DNA of 64,000 nucleotides from Pisolithus tinctorius (taxonomy: Eukaryota; Basidiomycota; Agaricomycetes; Boletales; Pisolithaceae): positions 868,001 through 932,000 of the forward strand of contig JANFAH010000016.1 of assembly GCA_024663395.1 (NCBI GenBank). The letters run 5' to 3'. This document shows, in pieces, positions 53,885 to 64,000 of this stretch. The translations under genes were made by a program, and so were the position numbers. The notes beneath the pieces are model-generated. The model had not been told where the DNA came from. It made no database searches and saw only the letters and a list, made by a program, of their open reading frames with translations. Positions within the stretch are counted from its first letter, which is position 1. Every line of letters starts with the position of its first letter.

Positions 53885-55020
53885 CTAAGCCTTTGATCTC
53901 GCAGTATATGGTGGGGGCCGATCATTAACAGGGACCATAGGGCTTCCGTGATGGTGACTAGGCAGGTCTACACGGTTTGTGTGTCGCTGTTGTTCCATGT
54001 CACTTGGATTTTGAGACACCGCCCCTTGACGGTGCATGACGGAACCCCCTGCGATGTACTCCTGTGGTATCTGCTTCGAAGGAGATTGTGCGCATTTAGA
54101 AGGGTAGGTAATGGTGTGAGTTAACACAACAGTCTCCATGTCACGGAGGGTTGTGCCATGCTGTTGTCCCCGATGGGACGAGTTCGAATGATGTCTACCA
54201 TGGCCTTCTTGGCATCCCTGCGACACCCAGGAAACACTCGGGCATGCGCGACGACGACTGCCCTGGCGTGCATAACGGGGACCGCCTGGAAGAAATGGTG
54301 TTTCTTCCCTCAGCCACGAAAATAGGGGCACCATGACGTACCTGAACTGGGATTTTGTTCATTCACAACAAGCGACCCATAATGTTCGCTCGCCTCAAAC
54401 TGTCCTCCTTTTGAAGAACGATGTGAAGAGGGGGAATGCGAGACCGCCCGCCAGCCGTGATCCTGTCCTTGTGGGCGACGACGGCGTCGCTCACGGGCGG
54501 GAGTTTGGCTGTGACTGGTTCTTCTTGACGATTTAGGTGACGGCGGATGTGCTGGAATCCTAGTGTTGAAAGTATTCACAGCGTCATTGATGGGAGATTT
54601 CAGGGAAGCGCGACTGGGCGGGTTACTCGTCGAAGGAGTCGGAGAAGGTACTTTGGTGGCCGTTTCAGACGTTCCCAACTCTGAAACGGAAATGTCGTTG
54701 CTTAGTAGCTGAGGGGAAGTAGCCTGTCCCTCAGTCTTGCGGAACCTCCTTTTGCGCACGCAACCCGCGATGATGTGCACCAGCCACATGAGGATGGCGA
54801 TTATTACAACAGAGGCGCACACGACAACAACAGCCAGCTTTCGTGGTTCGGTGATGATCTGCAGCGTAGTGGTCAACTGCGACCTGCAAAAGTGCATACA
54901 ACGACCTACACCCTCGATTACTGACTTGAAGCTCCTCGAGGCGTTAGAAGTGGCAATAACACACGGAGCCACACTGAGAAGAATGAGGGGCATCATCCTT
55001 GGCGACTGAGAGAACGACAT
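53885..55020 (-). CDS. putative type I single-pass membrane protein, paralogue 3, PPPY tail
   Basis: Exons 54910-55020, 54342-54858 and 53885-54285 sum to 1029 bp, 342 residues. Exon 1 (37 codons) gives a signal peptide (MMPLILLSVAPCVIATS). A phase-0 intron follows, then a membrane helix (LAVVVVCASVVIIAILMWLVHIIAG) and the stop-transfer VRKRR. The tail is Ser/Pro/Arg-rich with polybasic RERRRRR. It ends in VNDRPPPYTARSKA, the same PPPY as in the first gene of the cluster. The ectodomain is only about 20 residues. The family is unknown to me; short-ectodomain, long disordered-tail architecture resembles some fungal cell-wall sensor-like proteins, but no WSC or cysteine domain is present. Confidence 0.65.
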
Positions 55021-55527
55021 GATACCTCCCGGTCAGGAGGAACGTCACGTTCACAAAATTTGAGAGGCCTTGCAATGCCTCTGTTCCCTGTCGCGGCTAC
55101 GAACGGATTCGATACACAGGGGTTAGCAAAGTTATGGGGCCATCACAGTCCCAGCGAGATCGGGATAGCTACCCACCGGGACTGTGGCTTTGCAGGTGAT
55201 CAGCTCAGATTAGCAGCCTGCCACACTTTCCGGCGCGTGTGCCCCTATGGTGAACTTAGGGGCTGCGTCGGCTTCAGCTCATTTTCGTGGGGTAGTTGAA
55301 CACTTTAGCTTCGTAAAAATCGAATCAATCAAACTGCTCTCTCGCTAACGTCACGTTCCTCAGTCACTGCTCGTAGCCTTTCCACAAGTTTTACTTCACA
55401 TAATAAGTAAAGCCTGACGACATTGACATCCACGATGACAGCTTTAATTCCTTTTCCTTCTCAAGGCAAATATAAAAATCTCTGAGCACACCTACTTTGC
55501 TCCAATATCCAACGGACTCTAAGAAAA
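55021..55527. other. intergenic, includes a TATA-like site
   Basis: No gene supported. ATATAAAAATC near 55468-55478 sits about 50-60 bp before the small ORF that follows. Confidence 0.4.
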
Positions 55528-55898
55528 ATGGATGTCCAAACTGCCAAGAAATCATGCAAGCGCATCCTTGTCGTCTTCCTGTTCACGAGACCTCAAACAT
55601 CCTATTTTTATGCTTTACTCCGTGGGACATCCGTTCACACCGCCATCTACTTTGATGGAATTACGTCCGTCGTCGATCCTGAGCCGAGTTGAGTAGTCAC
55701 AGCACGATGACAGAGAACGGGTGTGCCTTGTTTGCCTTTTGGTTTGCTCCCGAGCATTGCTGACATTTTTTTTTCTCTTTGGTGTCGAAAGCGAAGTATG
55801 ATGTCAAAGTTAAAGGTCGCATTCCGGAAGACGTAGCAGCAGAACTCGAGAGTCGTGGTATCGAGTATCGACCAAGCGACCAGACGAATCAGGACTAA
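55528..55898 (+). CDS. possible small two-exon gene, unknown function
   Basis: ATG at 55528 follows the TATA-like site. Proposed exons 55528-55687 and 55792-55898 sum to 267 bp, 88 residues, with TAA at 55896-55898. The intron (GTTGAG... to a T-rich tract and GAAAG) has a weak 5' site. The second exon reads naturally (KYDVKVKGRIPEDVAAELESRG), with none of the low-complexity bias seen around it. I do not recognise a domain. It could be a remnant of a larger gene. Confidence 0.35.
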
Positions 55899-55959
55899 TT
55901 CGCGATTATACACACCCCTTGTTCTTACCCAACCTCGTCTCTCTCTTTGCAATCAGAGT

Positions 55960-56966
55960 GCCTGTGGAGTATGCCCTATTTACTTTTGTCCTTATGGAGT
56001 GGTAGTCACAGAAGCCTTCGAGTGAGTGCAATGTTCTAACTTCGTTAGTGGATACAAGCCATGGTTCTCTGGCTGGCAGAACACTACATAAATGCCTTCC
56101 ATTGTAGTACTGCTAGTGGTGATCTTCGAGCTTGGCTAGTAATTTTTTTCTATGACTCATTTGCATGTTAAGTCTACCAGCTCTACTGCAGAGTGACTGT
56201 ACTGAACAAAACTATTGAGCATGTCAATGACAACAAGCAGATTCAGGGACTACTTATTTTGTTTTTGTTAATTTCCAAATACAACAAAGCACATCCTTGT
56301 TAACAGTTAGTGTAGAGAGTGGACAAAGGCATAAAACAAAGATGCCTGATGGACCTAGTGAAATGAGTGTCTGATCAATGGAGCATCAGGAAATTAATTG
56401 ATGTCTATCATGCCTTTCACATGCACAGATGGTCAAAAAAGTCCAGATAGTTGCCAGGACTATTTCTAGTAGATTCTATTTCTATTTTGACTATCTGTGC
56501 TATTTTTCTGACTATTTGTACCATTTCTGTCTGACTATCCAGCCTATTTTTGACTATTTGTACTATTTGTGACTTTCCAGACTTTTTGTGAGGGTGACTT
56601 TTTGACAATCTTGATAGCAGGCTCATGTAGTTCACAAATAATGCATCACAAGATCTCATTCATTTACCACAAAGCATAGTGAGTGCTTGTGTCTCAATTC
56701 AAGCACAAGTGGGGATTGGACTTGAAGGGTGGAAAGAATGATGATTAAACATTCATACTAACTGGTGTCTGTGTGTTTGAAGGAGGGGTGGGAGAGAGTA
56801 TGTGATATATGTATGAAATATTTCTGCACTGTGCAATGTGGGCAATTACAATGAGGAGACATCCAGCCAAGTCTGTCCTGTCAACTCATCAGCAAGATAC
56901 TCATAGTGGACACAAGATCTTACAGATGCTTTGATGTAAATCAGGATTAACAGCAAAATAAAGCTC
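55960..56966. other. AT-rich, repeat-like DNA without genes
   Basis: Base composition shifts to AT-rich. 56455-56600 holds degenerate tandem repeats of a GACTATTTGTACTATT-type unit. No coding signal. Confidence 0.5.
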
Positions 56967-57421
56967 TGTCACATCCATGACTCTCAGACTCAAGCCTGGT
57001 CTGGTCCAGACCACTAACCCCTATCTCAAGTCAAGTCTGGACCTAGTCCAACCTAGAAAACTCAACTCTGGCCCTAGGTAACCCAACTCTGGTCTAGATT
57101 ACTCAAGTCCAATGTTTTACCCCTATATCCAGTCCACTCTGGGCTCTTGGTCTTGTGCTGCTCCACCCCAGTCCTCCCAGGTCCATGTCCAGGTCACCTG
57201 GACATAACTCCAGTCTGTTTTCCAATGTTTGTGCTATATTTAGTTTTAGTCCTCCTGTGTCCAACTCTGGTTATGCTGGTCACTGGACTTTGGCTATTAG
57301 TCTTGGCACAGCCTCTGTGGCTGTCCACCCCTTGTTAATCATCTTGCTAATAGCTTATTAACAAATCTGGCTCTATGCTTGTTACCCCAGACTGGCCTCA
57401 TGTATTTAACCCCTGTACATA
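56967..57421 (+). repeat. LTR-like repeat family X, copy 1 (interrupted)
   Basis: Begins TGTCACATCCATGACTCTCAG and matches 60333-60998 (direct) and 58600-59279 (inverted). It contains CATGTATTTAACC, a possible promoter, near its 3' end, where a mariner-like element is inserted at a TA. Confidence 0.65.
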
Positions 57422-58431
57422 CAGTGGTCCAAAAAACTGTCCCAATGTTTGAGCAATTTTCATTGATGGTGTCATGACCATGACACCAGCGTAAGCCCCT
57501 AACACCTACTCCACCCTCTTCTGACCTGTTCCCGCGCTCCTCCGACCCTCCTGACACATCTCCACACCTCTCTGAGGTCCCCCGTCCATGTTCTGACCAA
57601 CTCCGCTCAACTCCGCCCTAAGGTTAGTCATGTGGGCTGTCGGACTTGTGGCCCTGCATTCTAGATAGGGTTCTGCCCTCATGTCGGTTTTCTCCATTCT
57701 TCTGCTCCTTTGGTATTTACCCTCTCTTCCTCGTTGTAGTAGTTTCCTTGTCTCAGTTAAGGTCCCCGTCATCCCTACTCTCTATCCCTTGTGTCAGAAG
57801 GACTCTAACCCACTATACACTTATTGGTTTACATTCCGTACTGCACCGCCCTTGACCTACATCGTATATAAGGCCACGTAGTACTCCGATGTAATCAGTA
57901 CGAATATCGAATAAAGTCCCCACCTTCGACTCCCTCTCGGTCCCCTCTGGAGTTTCATCTCCACTTCCTCTGAGTCCACTCCGCCTCTGAAATACGAGGG
58001 CTGAGCTCACGCAAGGGGGCAGCACACTAGCTGAACCCAACACCCTCTCATCCGACCTCCGACCTCTGACCCCTGAACTCCGACTCCGACCTCAGCCTCT
58101 GAGACTTTCCTTCATACCCCTCCGCTCACTGTTCGTCGAATATCTCACCACCCAGTGGTTGGATTCGCTTCGGACTTTGACCGCTGTACTCCGCAGCCCA
58201 ACCCGCTCCAACTCCGCCCTAAGAAGGAGCCAGGGGTGTTGTCCGACTTTGACAGATGGGAGTGTAGCATGTCAATGACTAAGAACTGGTCCAAGTGGTT
58301 AGTGTGGGGGGTGAAGCCCATGGTCTGGGCTTTCTAACAAATCCTAGGTGATGATGGCCAGGTGAGAACTAGTGGGGGTATGACCCATTTGGTTTGGTGA
58401 CTCATTGGGACAGTTTTTTGAGTTTGAACTG
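57422..58431. mobile_element. Tc1/mariner-like non-autonomous element, hosting a solo LTR
   Basis: Starts CAGTGGTCC after TA (57420-57421). A perfect 17-bp inverted repeat, AAAAAACTGTCCCAATG, occurs at 57431-57447 and 58403-58419. The right-hand target dinucleotide reads TG, so it is mutated or the end is off by a base. No transposase ORF. Without the solo LTR inside, it is only about 220 bp. Confidence 0.65.
57470..58254 (+). repeat. solo LTR with 5-bp target duplication
   Basis: 785 bp with TGTCA...TGACA ends, flanked by GATGG at 57465-57469 and 58255-58259. It carries a TATA box (TATATAAGG near 57867) and AATAAAG (about 57912), the usual LTR promoter and polyadenylation elements. No internal retroelement sequence remains. 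Confidence 0.85.
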
Positions 58432-58599
58432 TGAAGTATGGGTTTACCCTTGGGTGACCAGGCTTCAAGACTAGGTGACAGGGGCTAAGTCCAATTGACT
58501 AGAGTCAAGGCCAGGAGACAGGGGCCAAGTCCAGTTGGACCAGAGTTAAGGCCAGAGGTCCAGACTTAAGACCAGGAGCATGGGAACAAGGCTGGTAGC

Positions 58600-59279
58600 A
58601 TGGGAAACCAACTGGTCTTGGAGTGTGCACAGGGGGAAGCCAGTCTGGGGTTGGAACTACCTCCCTTGGTCTCAGCTTATGTGCTGTACCCTTATGCAAG
58701 CTGGGGAGAGGTCCAGGACAGGGGCTGGGGATAGCTTAAGGCTTGGCCTTAGCTATAGAGTAGGCTCAGAGTGTAGTACAGAGTTGAGGGTAATACTTAG
58801 CTGATATTCTGACTGAGGTGCTACAAAGTATGTACATGGGTTAAATATGCAAGGCCAGTCCAGAGTGATGAATGTGAAGCCAGACTTGTGAATAAGCTAT
58901 TAGCAAGAGGATTAGCAAGGTGTGAATAGCCACAGAGGCTGTGCCAAGACTAATAGTCAAAGTCCAGGTGACCAGCATAACCAGAGTTAGATGAGAGGAC
59001 CAAGCTAAATATAGTACAAACAATGGAAAACAGACTGGAGTTATGTCCAGGTGACCTGGACATGGACCTGGGAGGACTAGGGTGGAGCAGCACAAGGCTG
59101 GGAGGCTGGAGTGGACTGGAGATAGGGGTAAAACACTGGACTTGAGTTATTTAGGCTGGAGTTTGGTTTCTTAGGGCTGGAGTTAGGTTCTAGGCCAGAC
59201 TAGGACTGGGCTTGACTGGAGATAGGGGCTAGGGGTCTGGAGTGGACTGGGCTTGAGTCCAAGAGTCATGGATATGACA
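58600..59279 (-). repeat. LTR-like repeat family X, copy 2 (inverted)
   Basis: Reverse complement of the copy at 60333-60998. Its start (TGTCATATCC) is at 59279. Confidence 0.7.
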
Positions 59280-59384
59280 TGAACCCAGTCTGCATAGTTT
59301 TGAGTTTAACAAAGTTTAAAGTGCTGTGAGGTGCTTACTAATGCTTATATAATATATCACATGCTCTATTCAAGGATTTGTCAC

Positions 59385-61000
59385 CATACAAACAATGCCA
59401 AACAATGAATTGGGGCCATCAAGGCTCCCTCTTCTACCCCAACTCATGAAACCATCCTCCTGGTCTATCTGGGCCATTTGCTCAGGGTAATCTCCATAAA
59501 TATTGGTGACCACTACAGTCATGTCATTAGGGTATACTTACAACACCATCAAACCCTTAAAAATCTGTTTCCAGTCATCCCTGTGCTGTTTCCCCCACTC
59601 ATACCTGACATGTTCTACAACTAATTGGTACTGAGAATGCTGGAAATGACATGGAGGTCAATCTGGAACATCAGGAAATGATGAACAAACAAAACACCTT
59701 TGAACCAGTACAATTTCACCACAGTGCAACTGGTTTCAATGCTGGGGTGAGGCAAAACATTCCTGTACACTTCAGGTGGCATGGAAAGCATGGCTAGACT
59801 GTGCTCTCAGCTGACTGTGGATGACTGGGAATGAGTGACTTGGTCATATAAGACCAGAGGTAATACTCAGGGATAGATGGACTGAGGGAATCTCCTTCCT
59901 AGTGGTTCAGTAGACTATCCCACCCAGTGCACCTGGACTGTAATGAAGGGTTTGAGCTCACCCTAGCCCTTAATCCAGCACCCATGAGGTAGAAACCCAC
60001 CAGATAAGAGGTGATTGGATTGTCAGTCATGTTTTCCAGTGCTAGACTAACTATCATGGCTTTTTCAGCATTCTCATTACTGACTAGTTGCAGAACATGT
60101 CAGGTATGAGTGGGGGAAACAGCACAGGGATGACTGGAAACAGATTTTTAAGGGTTTGATGGTGTTGTAAGTATACCCTAATGACATGACTGTAGTGGTC
60201 ACCAATATTTATGGAGATTACCCTGAGCAAATGGCCCAGATACATAGACTGGGAGGATGGTTTCATGAGTTGGGGTAGAAGAGGGAGCCTTGATGATCCC
60301 AATTCATTGTTTGGCATTGTTTGTATGGTGACTGTCATATCCATGACTCTCAGACTCAAAGCCCAGTCCAGTCTGGACCCCTAGCCCCTAACTCCAGTCA
60401 AGTCCAGTCCTAGTCTGGCCTAGAAAACCTAACTCCAGCCCTAAGAAAACCAACTCTGGTGTTTTACCCCTATCTCCAGTCCACTCTGGCCTCCCAGCCT
60501 TGCACTGCTCCACCCTGGTCCTCCCAGGTCCATGTCCAGGTCACCCAGACATAACTCTGGTCTGTTTTCCATTGTTTGGACTATATTTAGTCTAGCCCCC
60601 TTTGCTGATCTTTGCTTACTGTACAAAACCTGTGTCCAACTCCAGTTATGCTGGTCACCTGGACTTTGGCTATTAGTCTTGGCACAGCCACTGTGGCTAT
60701 CCACACCTTGCTAATCCTCTTGCTAATAGCTTATTAACAAGTCTGGCTCTATGTTCATTACCCCAGACTGGCCTCATGTATTTAACCTCTGTACATACTT
60801 TGTAGCACCTCAGTCAGAATATCAACTTAGTATTACCCTCAACTCCTGTACTACACTCCAAGTCTACTCTATAGCTAAGGCCAAGCCTTAAGCTATCCCC
60901 AGCCCCTGTCCCAGACCTCTCCCTGGCTTGCATAAGGGTAATAAGCTGAGACCAAGGGAGGTAGATCCAACCTCAGACCAGCTTCCCCCTGTGTGCTGTA
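59385..61000. repeat. right part of a large inverted repeat (arms about 1 kb)
   Basis: 59385-59645 is the reverse complement of 60060-60332, and 58600-59279 that of 60333-60998. Together they form two arms around a loop of about 415 bp (59646-60059). The left arm has about 100 extra bases (59280-59384). No ORF is credible. Confidence 0.7.
60333..60998 (+). repeat. LTR-like repeat family X, copy 3
   Basis: Begins TGTCATATCCATGACTCT; similarity to the inverted copy ends at CCCCCTGTG near 60996. Confidence 0.7.
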
Positions 61001-61952
61001 GGAAAAGTCCAAGTAGCTGTATAATACAAGCTAGATGGCTTAGATAACAACAATAAAAAATGAAGGGAACGAATTGCTCGTCCCAAGGGATTCTGGACTG
61101 TCGAGACTAGAAGGTGAGACCTGGTGCTTTGTAGTGGTAGCAGTTCATGACATGTGCGGCGTGGTCTGCAGAATAGTACTGGTGATGCGAGCGGTATATG
61201 TAGTTCGTGCACGGCGGAATGCGAGACGTGCGGTGTAGACAAAGTGTAAAGGAAACTTGTGGTGACCTTCCAAGTGCCAAAAGGTATCATTCTGTACCTA
61301 AGTACAGGGTTTTATAGTCCAGGCAAACCTGGAACCTAAGTAAGACAGGCTACAGTAAAGGAAAGCTGTGCGACAGCACGTACACAGAAGACAGGCCAAA
61401 ACAGAGGCCGAGGGTATACTACAAGCACTAAAGGAACAGAGACCGTGATAAGAGAAAGAGTCCGAGGAAAAACAACAACCAGAGCACAGCGGCCGCGGGT
61501 ATAGCATTGTGCGAGAGGGAGTGAGGGCGTGGGAAGGCAGCACGTGAACAACGGTGAATGCGAGAGGGGAGCGGACGTAACAGTAGTCACGGAATGGTTA
61601 ATGACAGGGGCTTATGCATCCAGGGAATGCGGATTCCTCACACCTGCGGGGGACTTAGATGCTGACCATCCCCAGTCAGCCACATGGTGCGGAGGACATA
61701 AATAGCTTGCTGCATGGTGATGGCAACGGTGTGGTGCTGAGGGTTTGAGAACACCAGATGATTCTGCATAGAGACAAAGCAAGTGTGGAGCCGAGGAATG
61801 CGAGGAGACTGTTGAATGCCGTGTATAGGCGTCCAGACCGATGACATAAGCGCCTCATGGCCACTAAGTATATAATTGTTAGTGCGCAGTGCAAACCTTC
61901 GCATCGATTTGATTCTCTCCCCCCCCCATCGACCATCTCCAACGTTCGTACC
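61001..61952. other. intergenic with one direct-repeat unit
   Basis: No gene supported. 61641-61680 (CCTGCGGGGGACTT... AGTCAGC) is repeated at 63771-63811. Confidence 0.5.
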
Positions 61953-63048
61953 ATGTCTGCAAACTGTGCCCCTCGACTGTCCCAACTCGTCCGTGCATCG
62001 ACCCCAGACCCCGCAGAGGCAGAGAAGGTTGCCTTGAGAGAGCAGATCGCAGCTGCATCGGCAGGGCTCGTCGCTGAGGCAAAATGTGTGCCTGATGATC
62101 GGGAGGACATGTGAGAAGAGAAAATGATATGGCTAAGGCGCTGGGAGGAGAAGACAGTAAGAGGCTGATTCGGTGATGTGGTTGCGTGGGTTGACGAGAC
62201 CACCGCAGGTGGTATTGATGCCCTTGGTCGAGCGAGGGAAGACGCTCGGCATTTCCATGTGGGTTGACGCAGCAGATGCTCCCACGCTGGCTGAGGCTGA
62301 TGATGTCTACGAGCGGTGGACCATGGAGGAAGCCGAAGTGCACGCTAAGGCCAAACAAGACGTCCATATGGGTGAGGAGACTGCAGTGGGGGTTGGCAAT
62401 GAGGGCACAGGGGTGAAAATGTCCCATGTGGAGGTCCCTCAACCGGCTCACAAGGTAAGTGAGTCTAAACGGTTCGCAACGCTGTGGAAACCATGTGGAT
62501 TTCCAGCATTCGTGACAGACCATTGCAGAGAGCGAGGACGAGGCAGGACTGAGGGTCACGATCCCGCCCGGGTCGGTTCTGCACAAGGTGCCATGCGCAA
62601 GGTGCTCAGTGAAGAATGTGGTGTGTTTCAGTCTGGAGGGTCAAACATGCGATGGTTGCACACGTATGAAGCAGGGATGCGAGAAGTCGACGAAGGCTGC
62701 GGGAAAGCAGGCGCAGGCCAGCGCATCAATTGGTAAGTGACAAGTGCGTGTCAACATGACCGAGACTAATCCGCTACAGCGCGATCCTCGAAGGCTCCTA
62801 AGGCCGGTCCGTCTAAGCGGGCTCACAACGACGACAATGACGACATTGTGGAAGTGGTCGAGAGCAGAACCCACGGGAAGGGCAAGACCTCTGGGCGCAG
62901 CGCAGTGAGCAACAAGACCGTGACAGATCTCTTGCAGGCTCTTGCAATGGTAAGGGCCGAGGCGGTGGCCACACATGCAGCCAACCTTCGGTTGCAGGTG
63001 TGCATCGAGCAGCTTGCAGAGGCGCTGGCAGAGCATGGGATCGAGTAG
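61953..63048 (+). CDS. hypothetical protein with a Zn2Cys6-spaced cysteine cluster
   Basis: Exon 1 starts MSANCAPRLSQLVRAS at 61953 and runs to about 62090; its 3' splice connection is uncertain. A second exon (about 62209-62454) encodes a Glu/Ala-rich helical part. The exon 62519-62732 carries C-x2-C-x6-C-x7-C-x2-C-x6-C (from CARC to GCEK, about 62590-62690), which matches the spacing of fungal Zn(II)2Cys6 clusters. The last exon (62780-63048) encodes a basic segment and a helix (KTVTDLLQALAMVRAEAVATH...LRLQV) ending in TAG. Cysteine-cluster proteins of this kind form expanded families in Agaricomycetes. The cluster is unusually far from the N-terminus for a transcription factor. Function unknown. 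Confidence 0.55.
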
Positions 63049-63811
63049 GCCATCATGTAGTATGTACATTTGTTTCTGCATCACCTGGCGTACCAGGATC
63101 GTTCCATGCCTTATGTGCAGGAAAACACATTGTTCTGGCCCATTCTTTGTGGTTGCGAAGCAGGGTACCGCAAAAGATTTCTGTCCGCTCAGCATGGAAC
63201 TGGCCCCAAATCGGCCACAGTATGGTAGAGTGCGCAGGGTACTGCCCAACTTGTCTTCTTCGTGCGACTTTCGACTTCTCTCAACAGTAAGTCCTCATGA
63301 AATGATCTTGATGGTAGGATGTGACGGATTCTTGAAGAGGAGGCAAAGGGGTTGTTTATTGGGTAGCTGGGACGGTCTTTGTGTATCAAATGTAAGGAGA
63401 CGGAAGGAGATTTGAAAGAAAAATAGATCAAGGGGTGCATGCTGACTGCGCAATCGAAGAGGAAATGCACGGGGTGGTTGCGAGGATCCACGGTATAGGG
63501 CGGCCAAGGACGGCATCAGCGAGACTAGTAAGAGAGATAGGAGAGACGTTGTTTTGGCTATATACTTATTTGGTGTTTTGTTATTTTTCTGGACAGTTTT
63601 GGACTTTTTGTAAGCGGTTTTTATGTTTTTTGAGCGAGGACTAGCTATCAGTAGAATCACTGGATGAAACCCGGGGTGGAATAGAGGTCTCCAGATGAAA
63701 CCCAGGGTAAAACAGATAAAAGGAAATGAACTATGTCTGATATCGGGTGGATCAAGTGGTATGCTGGTCACCCCTGCAGGGGACTTTGAATGCTGACTGT
63801 CCCCAGTCAGC
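63049..63811. other. intergenic with a direct repeat and a hairpin
   Basis: 63791-63798 TGCTGACT and 63805-63812 AGTCAGCA form a perfect 8-bp inverted repeat with a 6-nt loop. Also present are two copies of a TGGATGAAACCC-type motif (63661, 63693). Confidence 0.5.
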
Positions 63812-64000
63812 ATGGGAGGAGGAACGAGTGCAGTAGAAGAAGCTGTGGGGAGGCGGGCGAGGCTGCGGAAAGAGGTATGGGTATCGTGGGAGAAGAGGGT
63901 ACGGGGGAATAGCGCGATGGACAAACTGCAGATACTGGAAAAGATGGATAGTCAGCTGTCCATGGAGAAAGCCTCCACATCATCATCAGTGGGGTCGTCC
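63812..64000 (+). CDS. N-terminus of a hypothetical protein, runs off the window
   Basis: The ORF is open from ATG at 63812 to the window edge (63 codons). It is Arg/Lys/Glu-rich and probably helical (RRARLRKEVWVSWEKRV, then LQILEKMDSQLSMEKAS) with a Ser-rich stretch at the edge. The direct repeat and hairpin described at 63771-63812 reach exactly to its ATG. The earlier repeat copy (61641-61680) is followed by a short broken ORF, so a truncated second copy of this gene may lie there. Family not recognised. Confidence 0.4.
   Translation, partial: MGGGTSAVEEAVGRRARLRKEVWVSWEKRVRGNSAMDKLQILEKMDSQLSMEKASTSSSVGSS

Noticed and set aside
56417..56659. Minus-strand ORF with QIVQIVK-like repeats
   Set aside because: It arises from degenerate AT-rich tandem repeats.
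61879..62586. Long minus-strand ORF opposite the cysteine-cluster gene
   Set aside because: It is antisense to a gene model with consistent splice phases and a cysteine cluster; composition looks like a shadow.
63295..63924. Long minus-strand ORF near the window end
   Set aside because: Low-complexity Lys/Ser/Pro composition and overlap with direct repeats; no domain.

Overview
This window is nuclear DNA of a filamentous basidiomycete, most likely an Agaricomycete (mushroom-forming fungus). The evidence is many short GT-AG introns (about 45-65 bp) in almost every gene, basidiomycete-type laccases, a Plavaka-type DNA transposon, a chromodomain Ty3/gypsy element and a spliceosomal/proteasome gene set. 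All calls come from reading the sequence; no database search was possible.

Layout. 1-7.95 kb: the 3' part of a decayed Ty3/gypsy retrotransposon (gag, protease, RT, RNase H, integrase, chromodomain, an extra ORF, 3' LTR). 8.2-17.5 kb: a tandem duplication of about 5.4 kb, each copy holding a laccase gene broken by single-base indels. 18.1-20.6 kb: a decayed POT/PTR2 peptide transporter. 22.4-39.4 kb: three decayed copies (A, B, C) of the DEAH-box helicase gene PRP43, with a 6.5-kb Plavaka element carrying three genes between A and B. 40.1-46.0 kb: a C2H2 zinc-finger gene (INO80 Iec1-like) divergent from TAF11, then tRNA-Gly(GCC), then an intact 11-exon PRP43. 46.6-49.8 kb: a divergent pair of proteasome genes, RPN3 and PRE4. 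49.9-55.0 kb: three tandem minus-strand genes for single-pass membrane proteins with long disordered tails, one with tandem NPF repeats and two ending in a PPPY motif. 55.3-61.0 kb: AT-richer, repeat-dominated DNA with nested LTR and mariner-like insertions and a large inverted repeat. 61.6-64 kb: a gene with a Zn2Cys6-spaced cysteine cluster and the start of another gene.

The housekeeping core (43-50 kb) is clean: the exon models of PRP43, RPN3 and PRE4, and of the three membrane-protein genes, each sum to a whole number of codons. The multicopy genes carry many 1-bp indels. This points to real pseudogene decay next to an active core, although single frame breaks in TAF11 and the zinc-finger gene leave some assembly error possible.

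The most novel-looking feature is the membrane-protein cluster at 49.9-55.0 kb. Its exon architecture is conserved (signal-peptide exon, phase-0 intron, transmembrane exon) and its tails carry short motifs that bind endocytic and ubiquitin-ligase adaptors.
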